From an uncultured Flammeovirgaceae bacterium (GTDB lineage: Bacteria; Bacteroidota; Bacteroidia; Cytophagales; Cyclobacteriaceae): a stretch of DNA of 64,000 bases. The number at the start of each line of letters is the position of its first letter. Within the stretch, counting starts at the first letter, position 1. The stretch lies in assembly GCA_937883755.1 (NCBI GenBank), contig CAKZYA010000059.1, forward strand, positions 186,001 through 250,000. The letters are read 5' to 3'. Position numbers and translations under genes: made by a program. The notes under the pieces were generated by a model. The model ran no database searches and was not told the DNA's origin. It saw only the letters and a program-made list of their open reading frames with translations. Below, in pieces: positions 49,720-58,144 of this stretch.

Positions 49720-50724
49720 ATGAAAGTTAAATTCTTCATTGGCATTGACATTAGCAAAAAGACGCTGGATTTTGCAGTCAGAGACTCGCAACAATTCTTG
49801 TTCCACTTAAAGGTTGAGAACTCTCTAGCCGGACTTGACACCTTCAAATCTTATTGCCAGGAACATGAAGTAGCATTAGAGAATAGCTTAATATGTTGTG
49901 AGCATACTGGCATCTATAGCCAGCATATTCTCTCACTGGCCGCTCAAGAGGGTATATCCTTATGGTTAGAATCTTCCACCAGAATCAAACGCTCTATTGG
50001 TTTACAGCGTGGTAAGAGCGATAAGATAGATGCTATCCGAATCAGTGAATACGCTTTTCGCTATGCTGATCAGGCACAACTCTGGCAACCTGAACGGGAA
50101 GTTTTGCTTGAACTTAAACATTTGGTAGGGTTGCGCAAGCGACTCATGCTAGCCAAGGACACCCTGCAAGTACCTTTGAAAGAAGCGGCTGACTTTCAGG
50201 ACAAAAAACTCAGTAAGAAGATACAAGCTCTCAACCAAAAGCCTATCAAAGCACTTCAGAAACAGATACAGCAAGTTGAAAAACAGATTCGTACATTGAT
50301 AAAGGAAGATGATGTCCTTCATCATTTGTTTGGGATAGTCACTTCGGTAAGTGGGGTAGGCGAAGTGATTTTTTGGGAAGTGATCATCACCACCAACGAG
50401 TTTAAATTGTTTAGTTGCCCCCGTAAATTTGCTTGCTACGCTGGTGTTGCTCCCTTTGAACATAGCTCTGGCACCAGCATCCGGGGAAAGACCAGGGTAA
50501 GTCATTTGGCTAATAAACAGCTCAAACAGCTTTTCCACATGGCCGCTATGTCGGTAACTTTACGAGAGAACGAATTAGCGGACTACTATCACCGAAAGGT
50601 GGAAGATGGAAAAAGCAAGATGTCCGTACTAAATGCGGTGCGTAACAAGATTATCCATCGAATTTTCGCTTGTGTTCGCAACAATAGAAAATATGAAAAA
50701 AACTATATGACTACGTTTGCATAG
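49720..50724 (+). CDS. IS110-family transposase (bridge recombinase), copy C
   Basis: A 334-residue recombinase from the ATG at 49720, which matches the start of the other copies (a longer frame begins at 49678 inside the bridge-RNA region). DEDD residues: FIGIDISKKTLDFAV, CCEHTGIYSQ, RGKSDKIDAIRISEY. Tnp_20 part: GEVIFWEVIITTNEF, ACYAGVAPFEHSSGTSIRGK, QLFHMAAMSVTLREN. No stop or shift; probably active. Confidence 0.95.
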   Translation: MKVKFFIGIDISKKTLDFAVRDSQQFLFHLKVENSLAGLDTFKSYCQEHEVALENSLICCEHTGIYSQHILSLAAQEGISLWLESSTRIKRSIGLQRGKSDKIDAIRISEYAFRYADQAQLWQPEREVLLELKHLVGLRKRLMLAKDTLQVPLKEAADFQDKKLSKKIQALNQKPIKALQKQIQQVEKQIRTLIKEDDVLHHLFGIVTSVSGVGEVIFWEVIITTNEFKLFSCPRKFACYAGVAPFEHSSGTSIRGKTRVSHLANKQLKQLFHMAAMSVTLRENELADYYHRKVEDGKSKMSVLNAVRNKIIHRIFACVRNNRKYEKNYMTTFA

Positions 50725-50744
50725 TCCGTAGAAATCGCGATCAC

Positions 50745-51410
50745 TTCAAATCCCTTAATAGTGGCATAAGCCGTTTTCATTGACTTGAAACCCAGTGTGG
50801 GTTTGATTAACCGTTTAAGCTTCCCATGATCCGCCTCTATTACATTATTCAGATATTTGCGCTTCCGATGGATGAGAGCTTCCGTACACTTACCCTTGTC
50901 TTTCATTTTCCGGATAGCTGCCCCTTAGGCGGGATTCTGATCCGTATGGGATACCCCGTATTGATTTTAGTGGGCTGTTGCCAAGCCTTCAGCCCCTTAA
51001 AGGTCTTCTGCAAGAATCGCTTAGCCACTTTGGCATTCCGGGTGTGAGAAAGATAAAAGTCAATTGCCGCAGTGGAACTGTTTTTCCCCGGCTATCTACT
51101 GCCCGGTATAGGTATTTCCATACGCCTTTGACTTTGATGTAGGTTTCGTCTACTCGCCATGAATGGGTACAGAAGCCCTTTTTATACCATCGTAAGGCTT
51201 TTTCCATTTCTGGTGCATAGCGTTGTACCCAGCGGTAGATCGTACTATGGTCAACCTCTACCCCTCGTTCCAACATCATTTCCTCCAAATCACGATAGTG
51301 GATCGCCACCCGACTAATGCCGTACTTACAGTACCACCGGACACATTGTAGAATGAGGGTGCCCTTAAAATGTCGTCCCGGGTCCCGGCGACTTTAAAGT
51401 CAGTCATAAT
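50745..51410 (-). pseudogene. IS6-family transposase, frameshifted and split
   Basis: The DDE transposase is read in at least three frames. MTDFK starts near 51410, then RHFKGTLILQCVRWYCKYGIS after a shift at a CCCGGGA run. YRDLEEMMLERGVEVDHSTIYRWVQRY and HSWRVDETYIKVKGVWKYLYRAVDSRGKTV give the helix-turn-helix and first catalytic Asp. DFYLSHTRNAKVAKRFLQK comes after another shift, and VIEADHGKLKRLIKPTLGFKS holds the second Asp. The gene is cut by IS110 copy C at FEV and ends beyond copy D. It cannot work. Confidence 0.85.
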
Positions 51411-51451
51411 TAAATCGTAAATAGTGAGAAGTTAGGCAAAAATAGATAATC

Positions 51452-52201
51452 TCAAACTTTGCAACAGAGCTTTATTCCCTGCCATTGTGCCAGTAACTTA
51501 TCTCTTCCCGCTCGGGGATATTTTTGGTAGTAAGTATTCCGATTAGTCAGACAGAAAACCGGACGCTTATCCTGGTCTCGGTAGCTACGCCAGAAAGTAA
51601 ACTGTTCTTTAGGTATCTGATTAAAAACGAAACGGTGGCGTTTACTAACTTCCCCTTTGCAGGTATATTCGGCGATGGTAATCCAACTATTCAGGGGTAC
51701 ATGGGCGGTATGCACCTTTCCCTGCACGGTATACTCCACCGGATAAGTGCGTACGTTACCTTTTTGCCAGTAACTACCCCGGACGATGGTGCGTACTTGA
51801 AAGCCCGCCCGGTCAGTTCGCCACCCCGTATCGAAGATTCCATATTGCAGGGTATAACCCAAGAAGCGGCTGTAGTAAGCCGTTCCGCTGATCCTCTGCA
51901 AACTACTCGTCCGGTTTACTGTAGGTAAAGATGCCTGAAACTGGTAATCTAGGATTGCCTTGCCTTGTACCTTCGGCAGGGTTCGAGCTTGGGGCAAAGG
52001 CAGCGTATCTAGTTCCGGGAGTAACTTTTGGGATGAGAGGTCGGCCGCTAGTTGCTGTTCCAAATCAGAAACGATCTCTCCTTCTTGCCAGATAACCTCC
52101 CCCGTGGTGAGGGCTTCGCCGGGAGTTACCTCATCGGAATGGCAGGCGGTCAAAAACCAAGAAACTACGAAAGTGAAAAGAAAATAAGAAAGCGTTTTCA
52201 T
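51452..52201 (-). CDS. Lipoprotein of the conjugation operon, 3' end replaced by IS6
   Basis: A 249-residue lipoprotein (lipobox SWFLTACHSDE, Cys about residue 20) at the end of the tra operon. The middle has WRTDRAGFQVRTIVRG and VEYTVQGKVHTAHVPLNSWITIAEYTCKGEVSKRHRF, split, a beta-rich region. The C-terminus is YYQKYPRAGRDKLLAQWQ, then five residues (LCCKV region) encoded by the IS6 end, so the natural end is lost. Position and lipoprotein nature fit a TraO/TraQ-like accessory role, which is inference. Confidence 0.65.
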   Translation of the reverse strand: MKTLSYFLFTFVVSWFLTACHSDEVTPGEALTTGEVIWQEGEIVSDLEQQLAADLSSQKLLPELDTLPLPQARTLPKVQGKAILDYQFQASLPTVNRTSSLQRISGTAYYSRFLGYTLQYGIFDTGWRTDRAGFQVRTIVRGSYWQKGNVRTYPVEYTVQGKVHTAHVPLNSWITIAEYTCKGEVSKRHRFVFNQIPKEQFTFWRSYRDQDKRPVFCLTNRNTYYQKYPRAGRDKLLAQWQGIKLCCKV

Positions 52202-52271
52202 ATTGCGGGTAAGATTTATGTGAGAAAAAACAGTATCAATAAAGGGCTATTGCAGTAATGCTTGATAGCTT

Positions 52272-53234
52272 TTAAAGTTCTACTTCGGCCTGCCGAGAAG
52301 GAGGGGATACGGAAGGCTGGGCCATCAATTCGGCGTAGCGTTCTTGCTGCTCAACAGAAAGGTTATTTAAGAGGGAAGCCGTCTTTTCCTGTCCTACTTC
52401 CTCACCTCGTATTTCTTGCCCAGGGCTAACCTGGCTATGCTGGACTACCTCCTGGTAATCCTCGTCAATGCTCGTAATCTTAGCCCGGACATGGGTATAC
52501 TGCTCAAGCTGCTGTTCAGCCCGGTCAGTACGCTGGGCTACATGCTCCCCTTTCTGCTGGTTAGGCATCCTAAACTCGCCTTGTTCTGCTTCAGCCAGTA
52601 TTTCCGCCCGGCCGTGGGAGGAGAGCGACTTGGCGTTCGCCACGTACTCTTCGTTTTCCTTCTGCTGGATAGCCTTAGTCTGCTCATAATCAGCTCGCAT
52701 CACTTCAATACCCTGCCGGGTATACTTTTCCAGGCGTTCCAGATTGTAGGCCGTAGGTAGGGTACGGTATGAGTCCAGTTGCTGGTTGAGGTTCGTACGA
52801 AGTTTGGTATCAGCCTCCCGCTGGTCACCATAGCGGTTTTTTTCATCTAAATATCGTGATACTTCTTCCGAAGCCTGTTCTAAGGGTTTACTATTCGTTT
52901 CTAAGTACTGCCGGGCGGGAAAAGATAATTCTTCCAATGCTTTATGTTTGGCTTCAGGCTGTAAAGCCTGCTCCAACCGTTGCTGTATTTCCACCGTTCG
53001 TTCCAGGGCAGGATTCTTGCCCAGTCGTTCTTCGGAAAGTTGGTTGAGCTCTTTGAGCGTGGTGCTGGCAATCCGGCTGTGTGCCAGCACTTCTTTACTA
53101 TCAGGAGCAAAGCGGTGCAGCGCCCGCTCGTACTGCTGGGCTACTTCGTCGTAGCCGTAGCCTCGTAAGGCATCGGCGGCAGCCCGACCGGCTTGTTGTA
53201 AGTTCTCTTGTTCATTAGGTTTTTCTTGTTCCAT
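52272..53234 (-). CDS. Cytoplasmic coiled-coil protein of the conjugation operon
   Basis: A 320-residue, very hydrophilic protein rich in Glu, Gln and Arg, with long predicted helices and no signal peptide (ELNQLSEERLGKNPALERTVEIQQRLEQAL and similar). The end is QERYAELMAQPSVSPPSRQ. It lies in the tra operon between the PH-domain protein and the truncated lipoprotein. I recognise no family; a link between relaxosome and channel would be a guess. Confidence 0.6.
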   Translation of the reverse strand: MEQEKPNEQENLQQAGRAAADALRGYGYDEVAQQYERALHRFAPDSKEVLAHSRIASTTLKELNQLSEERLGKNPALERTVEIQQRLEQALQPEAKHKALEELSFPARQYLETNSKPLEQASEEVSRYLDEKNRYGDQREADTKLRTNLNQQLDSYRTLPTAYNLERLEKYTRQGIEVMRADYEQTKAIQQKENEEYVANAKSLSSHGRAEILAEAEQGEFRMPNQQKGEHVAQRTDRAEQQLEQYTHVRAKITSIDEDYQEVVQHSQVSPGQEIRGEEVGQEKTASLLNNLSVEQQERYAELMAQPSVSPPSRQAEVEL

Positions 53235-53281
53235 GAGTATTGGGTTTTGGGGGTTAGGGAATAGAGATTAGATCGCTTAGA

Positions 53282-53686
53282 TTAATCGATCTCACGTACC
53301 CCTTTCCGGGTACGCAGCACTTCTACCTGGTTTCTGATCAGTTCTTTCACGTGAAGGGCATTCGTTATGCCTTGCAATTTCACCGTGGGGTGGGTCTGGT
53401 CTGAAGTGATGAGTACCAGATCGGACAATCCAAACCATCGATAGAGGAAAGGGGCTACAATCGTATAGTCTTTGATTCTGTAAAGTTCCACTTCATCTGA
53501 GGTGCGTTGCAGAATTCCCTGCTTACAGACCAGCCGCTCACGGGTTAGTGTGTAGACGGTCGTCCTTACCTGTAGGTACCGCCATAAGGCAAACGGTAGG
53601 GGTAGTAGAAACACGCTGGATAGGTAGAGTCCTAAGTGCATCAAGGGGGAAGGGCGGTCTTGCCAGAGAATAAGGGAAGGCATCAT
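53282..53686 (-). CDS. Membrane-anchored PH-domain (bPH2/DUF304) protein
   Basis: A 134-residue protein with two membrane segments at the N-terminus (LGLYLSSVFLLPLPFALW and before) and a bacterial PH domain (TVYTLTRERLVCKQGILQRTSDEVELYRIKDYTI, split; LSDLVLITSDQTHPTVKLQGI). bPH2 proteins are membrane stress-related or assembly proteins; as part of the tra operon it may help channel assembly. It lies 8 bp downstream of the third VirB5-like gene. Confidence 0.75.
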   Translation of the reverse strand: MMPSLILWQDRPSPLMHLGLYLSSVFLLPLPFALWRYLQVRTTVYTLTRERLVCKQGILQRTSDEVELYRIKDYTIVAPFLYRWFGLSDLVLITSDQTHPTVKLQGITNALHVKELIRNQVEVLRTRKGVREID

Positions 53687-53694
53687 GCTATTCG

Positions 53695-54507
53695 TTAGTA
53701 ATTCAATACTGATGTTCGGGCAATGGTTATGCGTTCTAATCGTTTCTGCTCTTGGTCAGCCTTGTGTTGCAAGGGCTTCACTGAGGCGACATCCAACAAC
53801 AATCTATCCGAGCGTTCTAGCATTTGTCCGGCTAGTAGTAGATAGTCTTCAGCGAACGTTTGCAATCGGATACGCTCGGCTTCGGTCATCGAGAAGCGTC
53901 CGGGCGTCGCCACGCTGGATTGTTTCAGCACCTCATTCATTTCGGTGGCTTTGAGCATCAAGTCTTCTGCTAGATATTGAAAGGCAACTGCCGCATAGGC
54001 TTTTCGCTCGGCGACTACTTGATGAAGACTTTCAGAGACTGCCTTACGGGTTTGCCGGGCTTGTTGAAACGCAGCAATATTCTTGGGCAAGGCCTCCGCT
54101 CTTCCTGCGATAAACAGGTCACGGTACAGTTTATTGGGATGCCAGCTAAACCTAGGGTGTTCAACTACGACATCAATTTCTATTAGGGGCTGCACGGGTC
54201 CCTTCACTAGTTCAGTCGCTAGGAAGACGGGTTTAGATAAGTCCGCCCAATGCAGGTCCCGGATGCTATGGGCTTGTTTGAGCTCATGGATTACCTGCTG
54301 CTGCAAGGTTCTGATTGCAGAATAGCTATTGTCGATGGCTTCCGTAAAGTCGCGGATCTTTCCGTATTGCTGGCTCTTTAATAAATTGACGCCCAGGTTT
54401 TTTCCACTGGTGCCAATGGCTTTTTTGTCAATCACGATTTGGGCAGAAGCAAAGCCCGAAAGCCAAACCAGTACTCCGGCAGCGAGTATTTTTATAAGGC
54501 TCACCAT
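53695..54507 (-). CDS. VirB5/TrbJ-like secreted protein, third paralogue
   Basis: A 270-residue exported protein (signal MVSLIKILAAGVLVWLSGFASA) of mostly helical, coiled-coil nature, as in VirB5/TrbJ. It shares with its two upstream neighbours the region HSIRDLHWADL (about residues 85-95) and the C-terminal motif RFSMTEAERI (about residue 215). It starts 16 bp after the second paralogue. VirB5-like proteins sit at the pilus tip or aid pilus assembly. Confidence 0.68.
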   Translation of the reverse strand: MVSLIKILAAGVLVWLSGFASAQIVIDKKAIGTSGKNLGVNLLKSQQYGKIRDFTEAIDNSYSAIRTLQQQVIHELKQAHSIRDLHWADLSKPVFLATELVKGPVQPLIEIDVVVEHPRFSWHPNKLYRDLFIAGRAEALPKNIAAFQQARQTRKAVSESLHQVVAERKAYAAVAFQYLAEDLMLKATEMNEVLKQSSVATPGRFSMTEAERIRLQTFAEDYLLLAGQMLERSDRLLLDVASVKPLQHKADQEQKRLERITIARTSVLNY

Positions 54508-54523
54508 ATCACATGCAGATTAT

Positions 54524-55369
54524 TTAGAATAGTGGGGTGGTGGCGATGACGGTTCGCTCTTGGGCTAGCTGGAAACTATTCAGCACCTGCTGTTTGGAAA
54601 AAGAATCGCGACTTGCCCGCTGGATGAGCTTATCCGCTTGGGTTTTGAGTTGCTTACTACTGAGTAGGTCATCCTGCATCCGGCGCAGTAATGCTAACCG
54701 CTCTGCTTCGGTCATCGAGAAGCTTTGGTTATTGGTCAATCGTACCCGCAGTTCATCCGCTTGGATGATTTTCTGCTGGGCCAGTTGCTGATAGGCTTTC
54801 GCCAGCTGTAGCTTTCGCCGCTCACTCATTTCTTCTAAAGCCACAACATGCAAGCTTCGGGCTTTTTGGTAAGCCGTAAACGAAGCTAGATCGCTAAACA
54901 CGAACGAGCCGTCATACGGCACCAGTTGTTCAAAGAGCCACTGACTTTTTTCAAGGGGTTCCGTCCGTTCCGTGTAGACTTGCTGTAGGCGGTCGGCAAA
55001 GGAATAGTCCCTTAGGTGACCTGCCGTACTGATGGCTGCGTTCAGGGCATCTTGCCGCTCTTCGTGATCCACTACTGCTAGCGAAGCGGTACTATGGGTT
55101 TGTCTAAGCAACTCCCGGTAATTCATCTGCAACCGTTCGGTATCTTCTACATCATCCTTGGTATTCTTCGTCATACGCTTGAGCATCAGCAGGTAGCCGA
55201 GTTGCTTGGTGTTGCGAGTCGCATTTTCTCCAATACTATCCCGAAGCACACGGTCTTCTACTTTGATGACTTTCTGGGCGTAGCTAAGGCAGTTGCTGGC
55301 AAGTAGAAATATAACAGCGAGTAGTCGTATTTTTCCTCTTTCCATTGTATCAACATGGTTAATAGCCAA
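54524..55369 (-). CDS. VirB5/TrbJ-like secreted protein, second paralogue
   Basis: A 281-residue exported helical protein (signal around IRLLAVIFLLASNCLSYAQ). Shared motif SFSMTEAERLALL (about residue 210) followed by LKTQADKLIQRAS, as in the other two. Its start overlaps the end of the first paralogue by 11 bp. It is the most divergent in the N-terminal half (NATRNTKQLGYLLMLKRM). Confidence 0.65.
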   Translation of the reverse strand: MAINHVDTMERGKIRLLAVIFLLASNCLSYAQKVIKVEDRVLRDSIGENATRNTKQLGYLLMLKRMTKNTKDDVEDTERLQMNYRELLRQTHSTASLAVVDHEERQDALNAAISTAGHLRDYSFADRLQQVYTERTEPLEKSQWLFEQLVPYDGSFVFSDLASFTAYQKARSLHVVALEEMSERRKLQLAKAYQQLAQQKIIQADELRVRLTNNQSFSMTEAERLALLRRMQDDLLSSKQLKTQADKLIQRASRDSFSKQQVLNSFQLAQERTVIATTPLF

Positions 55370-56192
55370 ACACCGGGGTGGTAGCCAGGACCCTTCGCTC
55401 TAATTGCTGTTCGTACTGTTTCAAAGGTCCTGACTGGTTCTCTCCGGCCGCTTCCACTACATTCAGCACCAGTTGATCCGACTGAAGCTTCAAATCAATA
55501 CTTTGCAAGATGTAATCATGCGCTTGCTTGATGCTAGAAAGCCGCTCACCCTCGGTCATTGAGAAGCGTTCATTGACTAGCAGCGCTTGGCTTAATTGCT
55601 GGGCTTTTTCCAAGAGGTCACCCGCCACTTCATTGTAGGATAAAGCGACCTGTAACTTCTTTTTATAGGCCATCTCATCAAAAGCCGCGCGGTTGACCGA
55701 TAATTCTTCTAACTGTTGCTTCAGAGCTGTGACACTAGCCGGTAGTGGGCTATCCGACCCAAAGCCATCTAGTACCTGGTACAAGTCCAGTGCTCCACCG
55801 ATTCCCTCTAGGGTAGCGTAGGCTTGCTTAAGTGTTCCGATATTTTCGTAGGCCGGTACATAGGCATCCATAGGGGTCTCTAGGGATAAAGCGTGGGCAT
55901 GGCTCTGCACCAGATCGGCCCAGTGAAGATTTCGCACCGAGCGGGCTTGTTTCAGAAAGTCCTGGTAGTCTTCTTGCAACTGGAAGATATCTTTGACCTT
56001 TTGTTCAATCTGGTAGGAGACTTCCAACTGTTCTTCTTGTTTTTCTAACTGGTCATCTAGAGTAGCCCCATTCGCTACGGTGACGGCAATATGGGCAATA
56101 TCAATCACCGGAATGCCTTGAGCGTAGGTATAGCTGATACTTGTGATTAATAACTGAAACAGTAATAGTGAGCAAGAAAGAGTACGTTTCAT
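55359..56192 (-). CDS. VirB5/TrbJ-like secreted protein, first paralogue
   Basis: A 277-residue exported protein. After the signal peptide (ending SYTYAQ) the sequence GIPVIDIAHIAVTVANGATLDDQLEKQ (split) is the TrbJ/VirB5 opening. Further on it has ARSVRNLHWADLV (about residue 88) and RFSMTEGERLSSI (about 208). In the CTnDOT-type system the corresponding role is taken by TraI (DUF4141). It directly follows the TraM-like gene (5 bp). Confidence 0.72.
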   Translation of the reverse strand: MKRTLSCSLLLFQLLITSISYTYAQGIPVIDIAHIAVTVANGATLDDQLEKQEEQLEVSYQIEQKVKDIFQLQEDYQDFLKQARSVRNLHWADLVQSHAHALSLETPMDAYVPAYENIGTLKQAYATLEGIGGALDLYQVLDGFGSDSPLPASVTALKQQLEELSVNRAAFDEMAYKKKLQVALSYNEVAGDLLEKAQQLSQALLVNERFSMTEGERLSSIKQAHDYILQSIDLKLQSDQLVLNVVEAAGENQSGPLKQYEQQLERRVLATTPVFGY

Positions 56193-56197
56193 AGTAG

Positions 56198-57154
56198 TTA
56201 CTTTTGGGTGGAAGAAATATATAGCGGGTAGCCATCGGGTAGAAACACCGACTGCTTGCGTCGGCGGCTTTGCATCAGTAGATCGCGGGCGACTTCAGAA
56301 GCGATTTGGGTAGGTAGACGGTACGTATTCCGTTGGGCTTGCCGAACGGCGGTTTCTTTAGCAGCCTGCTGCATACGATCTTCTGGTTCATTCAGTAGAA
56401 TACCTTCGTGGTAGGTATGATCGTAGACCTGGTACTGAACGGCTTTGGCATCCAGTCGGTTAATAGTCACCTGAAGACGGTCTTGCCCCAGACGAGCCAT
56501 GCCGTAGATCAGCGTTCCGGCCAATACTGTCTGACCCTTTACGGTGACATCCTCGCTAAGCCGTAGAACGATCCGCTTCCGATTCCTTACTTCCTGATCT
56601 CTGTGTACCACACAAGGAAAGAATTTACGGTCAGCCTGTGGACTTATTGCTTTAACGGGCTGAAAGAAGGATACTGTTTTTTCTACGACGGGTGGCGTTA
56701 CTTCTACAGGTGACTTCTTTACCCTTCGCCTCTTTCTGATTGTCCGCTTTACGAGGATAGGCTCTGGTGCGGCGGCCGTATCCACGGCGGCCGTATCGGG
56801 GGGCATAGCAGGTTTTTGGTATCCCATTTGCCAGGAGGGGCGGGTCACTTTGGCTTCTTCGGCCAGTGCCTCCTCATACACCTTCGTTTTATCGGGCAGC
56901 GGGGAATTATTTACTTCTTCGTCTAATCCAAAGATAGGTAAGGGCGTACCCCGCAGGGCTTGAAGTAAATATTGACCCTGGAAGTGTAGTACGGTAATGG
57001 AAAGAGCCGCTAGTCCCACGATGATCAGCAAACTGTAGCGGGAGAGTACCTGCACCACTCGCTGCTGAAATGCTCGGGTGGGGCTTCCTGCAAACCGATC
57101 GGCTTCTTCTTGATTGATGCTTGCTTCGTCTAAATTTTCTTGGAAGTTTTTCAT
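56198..57154 (-). CDS. traM: Conjugation protein TraM-like (VirB10-type)
   Basis: A 318-residue protein with one N-terminal membrane segment (YSLLIIVGLAALSITVLHFQ, about 41-60), a long Pro/Lys-rich periplasmic linker (VKRTIRKRRRVKKSPVEVTPP, split), and a C-terminal VirB10/TraM-type domain (FFPCVVHRDQEVRNRKRIVLRL split; VTVKGQTVLAGTLIYGMARL). It spans from the inner membrane to the outer-membrane complex. Here it lies after TraN, the reverse of the order in CTnDOT. Confidence 0.85.
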   Translation of the reverse strand: MKNFQENLDEASINQEEADRFAGSPTRAFQQRVVQVLSRYSLLIIVGLAALSITVLHFQGQYLLQALRGTPLPIFGLDEEVNNSPLPDKTKVYEEALAEEAKVTRPSWQMGYQKPAMPPDTAAVDTAAAPEPILVKRTIRKRRRVKKSPVEVTPPVVEKTVSFFQPVKAISPQADRKFFPCVVHRDQEVRNRKRIVLRLSEDVTVKGQTVLAGTLIYGMARLGQDRLQVTINRLDAKAVQYQVYDHTYHEGILLNEPEDRMQQAAKETAVRQAQRNTYRLPTQIASEVARDLLMQSRRRKQSVFLPDGYPLYISSTQK

Positions 57155-57268
57155 AGGGTTAGGTTTGGGGCCGGAGGCTGGGCGCGTGGGGTAGAAAGTT
57201 TAAATACTCCCTGCGGACCGAGTCCACGGTGGATGCCGCCAAGCCCCTTGTGCCCAGCTCCCCGCTCA

Positions 57269-58144
57269 TTAATACAAATCTGCTCTCCGAAATAACCGAG
57301 CGGGAATCTTGAGTGAAATACTACGGGAGCCAGAGGATTCCCGTAGCGTGGTAATGATGGCTTCGTTTTGCTCTAAGGCTTGCAAAGGCAAAGCGTAATA
57401 CAGATCGTGTTCCGAATACGGCAAAACATGCCCTACTAGCTCGTGAGCTATCGGTTCCAAAGGGAAGCGGGCTTGTTGTTCTTTCGAGAATAAACCTTTT
57501 CGATAGCGTTTGAGCCGTTCAAAACCGATAAAGTCTGTTTTGTATACCAGCGAAGTACGGTTTTCTACTTTAAACTTCAGATAGGTGGTGGTAAAGTCAT
57601 GTAGTAAACCTACTAATTGAAACCGAATACCATCTTCCCGGGTAGAGGCGTAGTTTAAATCCGGGTAAGAAGCTAGTTCTTGCAAGCGGGAAAGCACTTG
57701 CCCTTCCAGTGCTTGATTCTGATGTGAATTGTCTGGACGGTAGCTACGACTTCTGAAGTCGTAGAAGGCTACCGGGTTCGGGTGAAATTGCAGCCGGGCG
57801 GTGAAGGGTTCGCCCCCAACTACGGCGTAGAAAGGCGTACCCGCTACGCTATCGCTAGTGGCGACTACTAAAATACTATTGTCCTCAATTTGGACGTGAT
57901 AGAGCGTAGGATTCCCCACATCCGCCAGGGTAACGGGTTTATCAAAAAGGAGGTAGGACTTAGCCCGATCAGAGACATAAACCGTATCAAGATAAGGTAG
58001 GTAAGGTTGTTGGTCGTATTGGCCTGGGGTAGCCACTTCTATCCGATCCGTATTGATAGATTGACCGGTAGTATCCACCGTGGATACCGTTGGTTGAGCA
58101 ACCATTAACAAGGGGGTCATTAAAGAGAATAGTAGTTTCATCAT
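57269..58144 (-). CDS. traN: Conjugation protein TraN-like (DUF4138, VirB9-type)
   Basis: A 291-residue periplasmic protein: signal (MMKLLFSLMTPLLMVAQ), then YVSDRAKSYLLFDKPVTLADVG (split), SILVVATSDSVAGTPFYAVVGG (split), both typical of Bacteroidetes TraN, a VirB9 counterpart in the outer-membrane core complex. Its start codon overlaps the TraK stop by 1 bp. The TraM gene follows after 114 bp. Confidence 0.88.
   Translation of the reverse strand: MMKLLFSLMTPLLMVAQPTVSTVDTTGQSINTDRIEVATPGQYDQQPYLPYLDTVYVSDRAKSYLLFDKPVTLADVGNPTLYHVQIEDNSILVVATSDSVAGTPFYAVVGGEPFTARLQFHPNPVAFYDFRSRSYRPDNSHQNQALEGQVLSRLQELASYPDLNYASTREDGIRFQLVGLLHDFTTTYLKFKVENRTSLVYKTDFIGFERLKRYRKGLFSKEQQARFPLEPIAHELVGHVLPYSEHDLYYALPLQALEQNEAIITTLRESSGSRSISLKIPARLFRRADLY

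Larger units (their letters stand above)
49453..50735 (+). mobile_element. IS110-family element, copy C (complete)
   Basis: A complete element on the plus strand: left end CCTTTAGGTTTGT, bridge-RNA region, intact transposase, right end near ATAG/GTAGAAATCG (50729-50738). It is inserted in the IS6 transposase between FEVI and RTVRMFRKGQ, opposite to the direction of that gene and only about 40 bp from copy D, left end to left end. Confidence 0.87.
47922..51471 (-). mobile_element. IS6-family element, decayed, with two nested IS110 elements
   Basis: The outer ends carry the IS6-type repeat GCTCTGTTGCAAA (47923-47935; inverse at 51458-51470). Without the two inserted IS110 elements the remnant is about 960 bp. 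The transposase reads on the minus strand in pieces: RHFKGTLILQCVRWYCKYG (near 51370-51310), the frame at 50989-51309, IEADHGKLKRL...ATIKGFEV (50745-50906), RTVRMFRKGQSL (49412-49452), and GEIRLIERQFDTYPF (near 47990-48035). No 8-bp duplication is seen at the ends. It cut off the 3' end of the last conjugation-operon gene. Confidence 0.82.

Noticed and set aside
47922-51471. Composite transposon made from the two IS6-type ends
   Set aside because: The two ends belong to one decayed element with pieces of one transposase gene in order, not to two separate IS copies, and no target duplication is seen.
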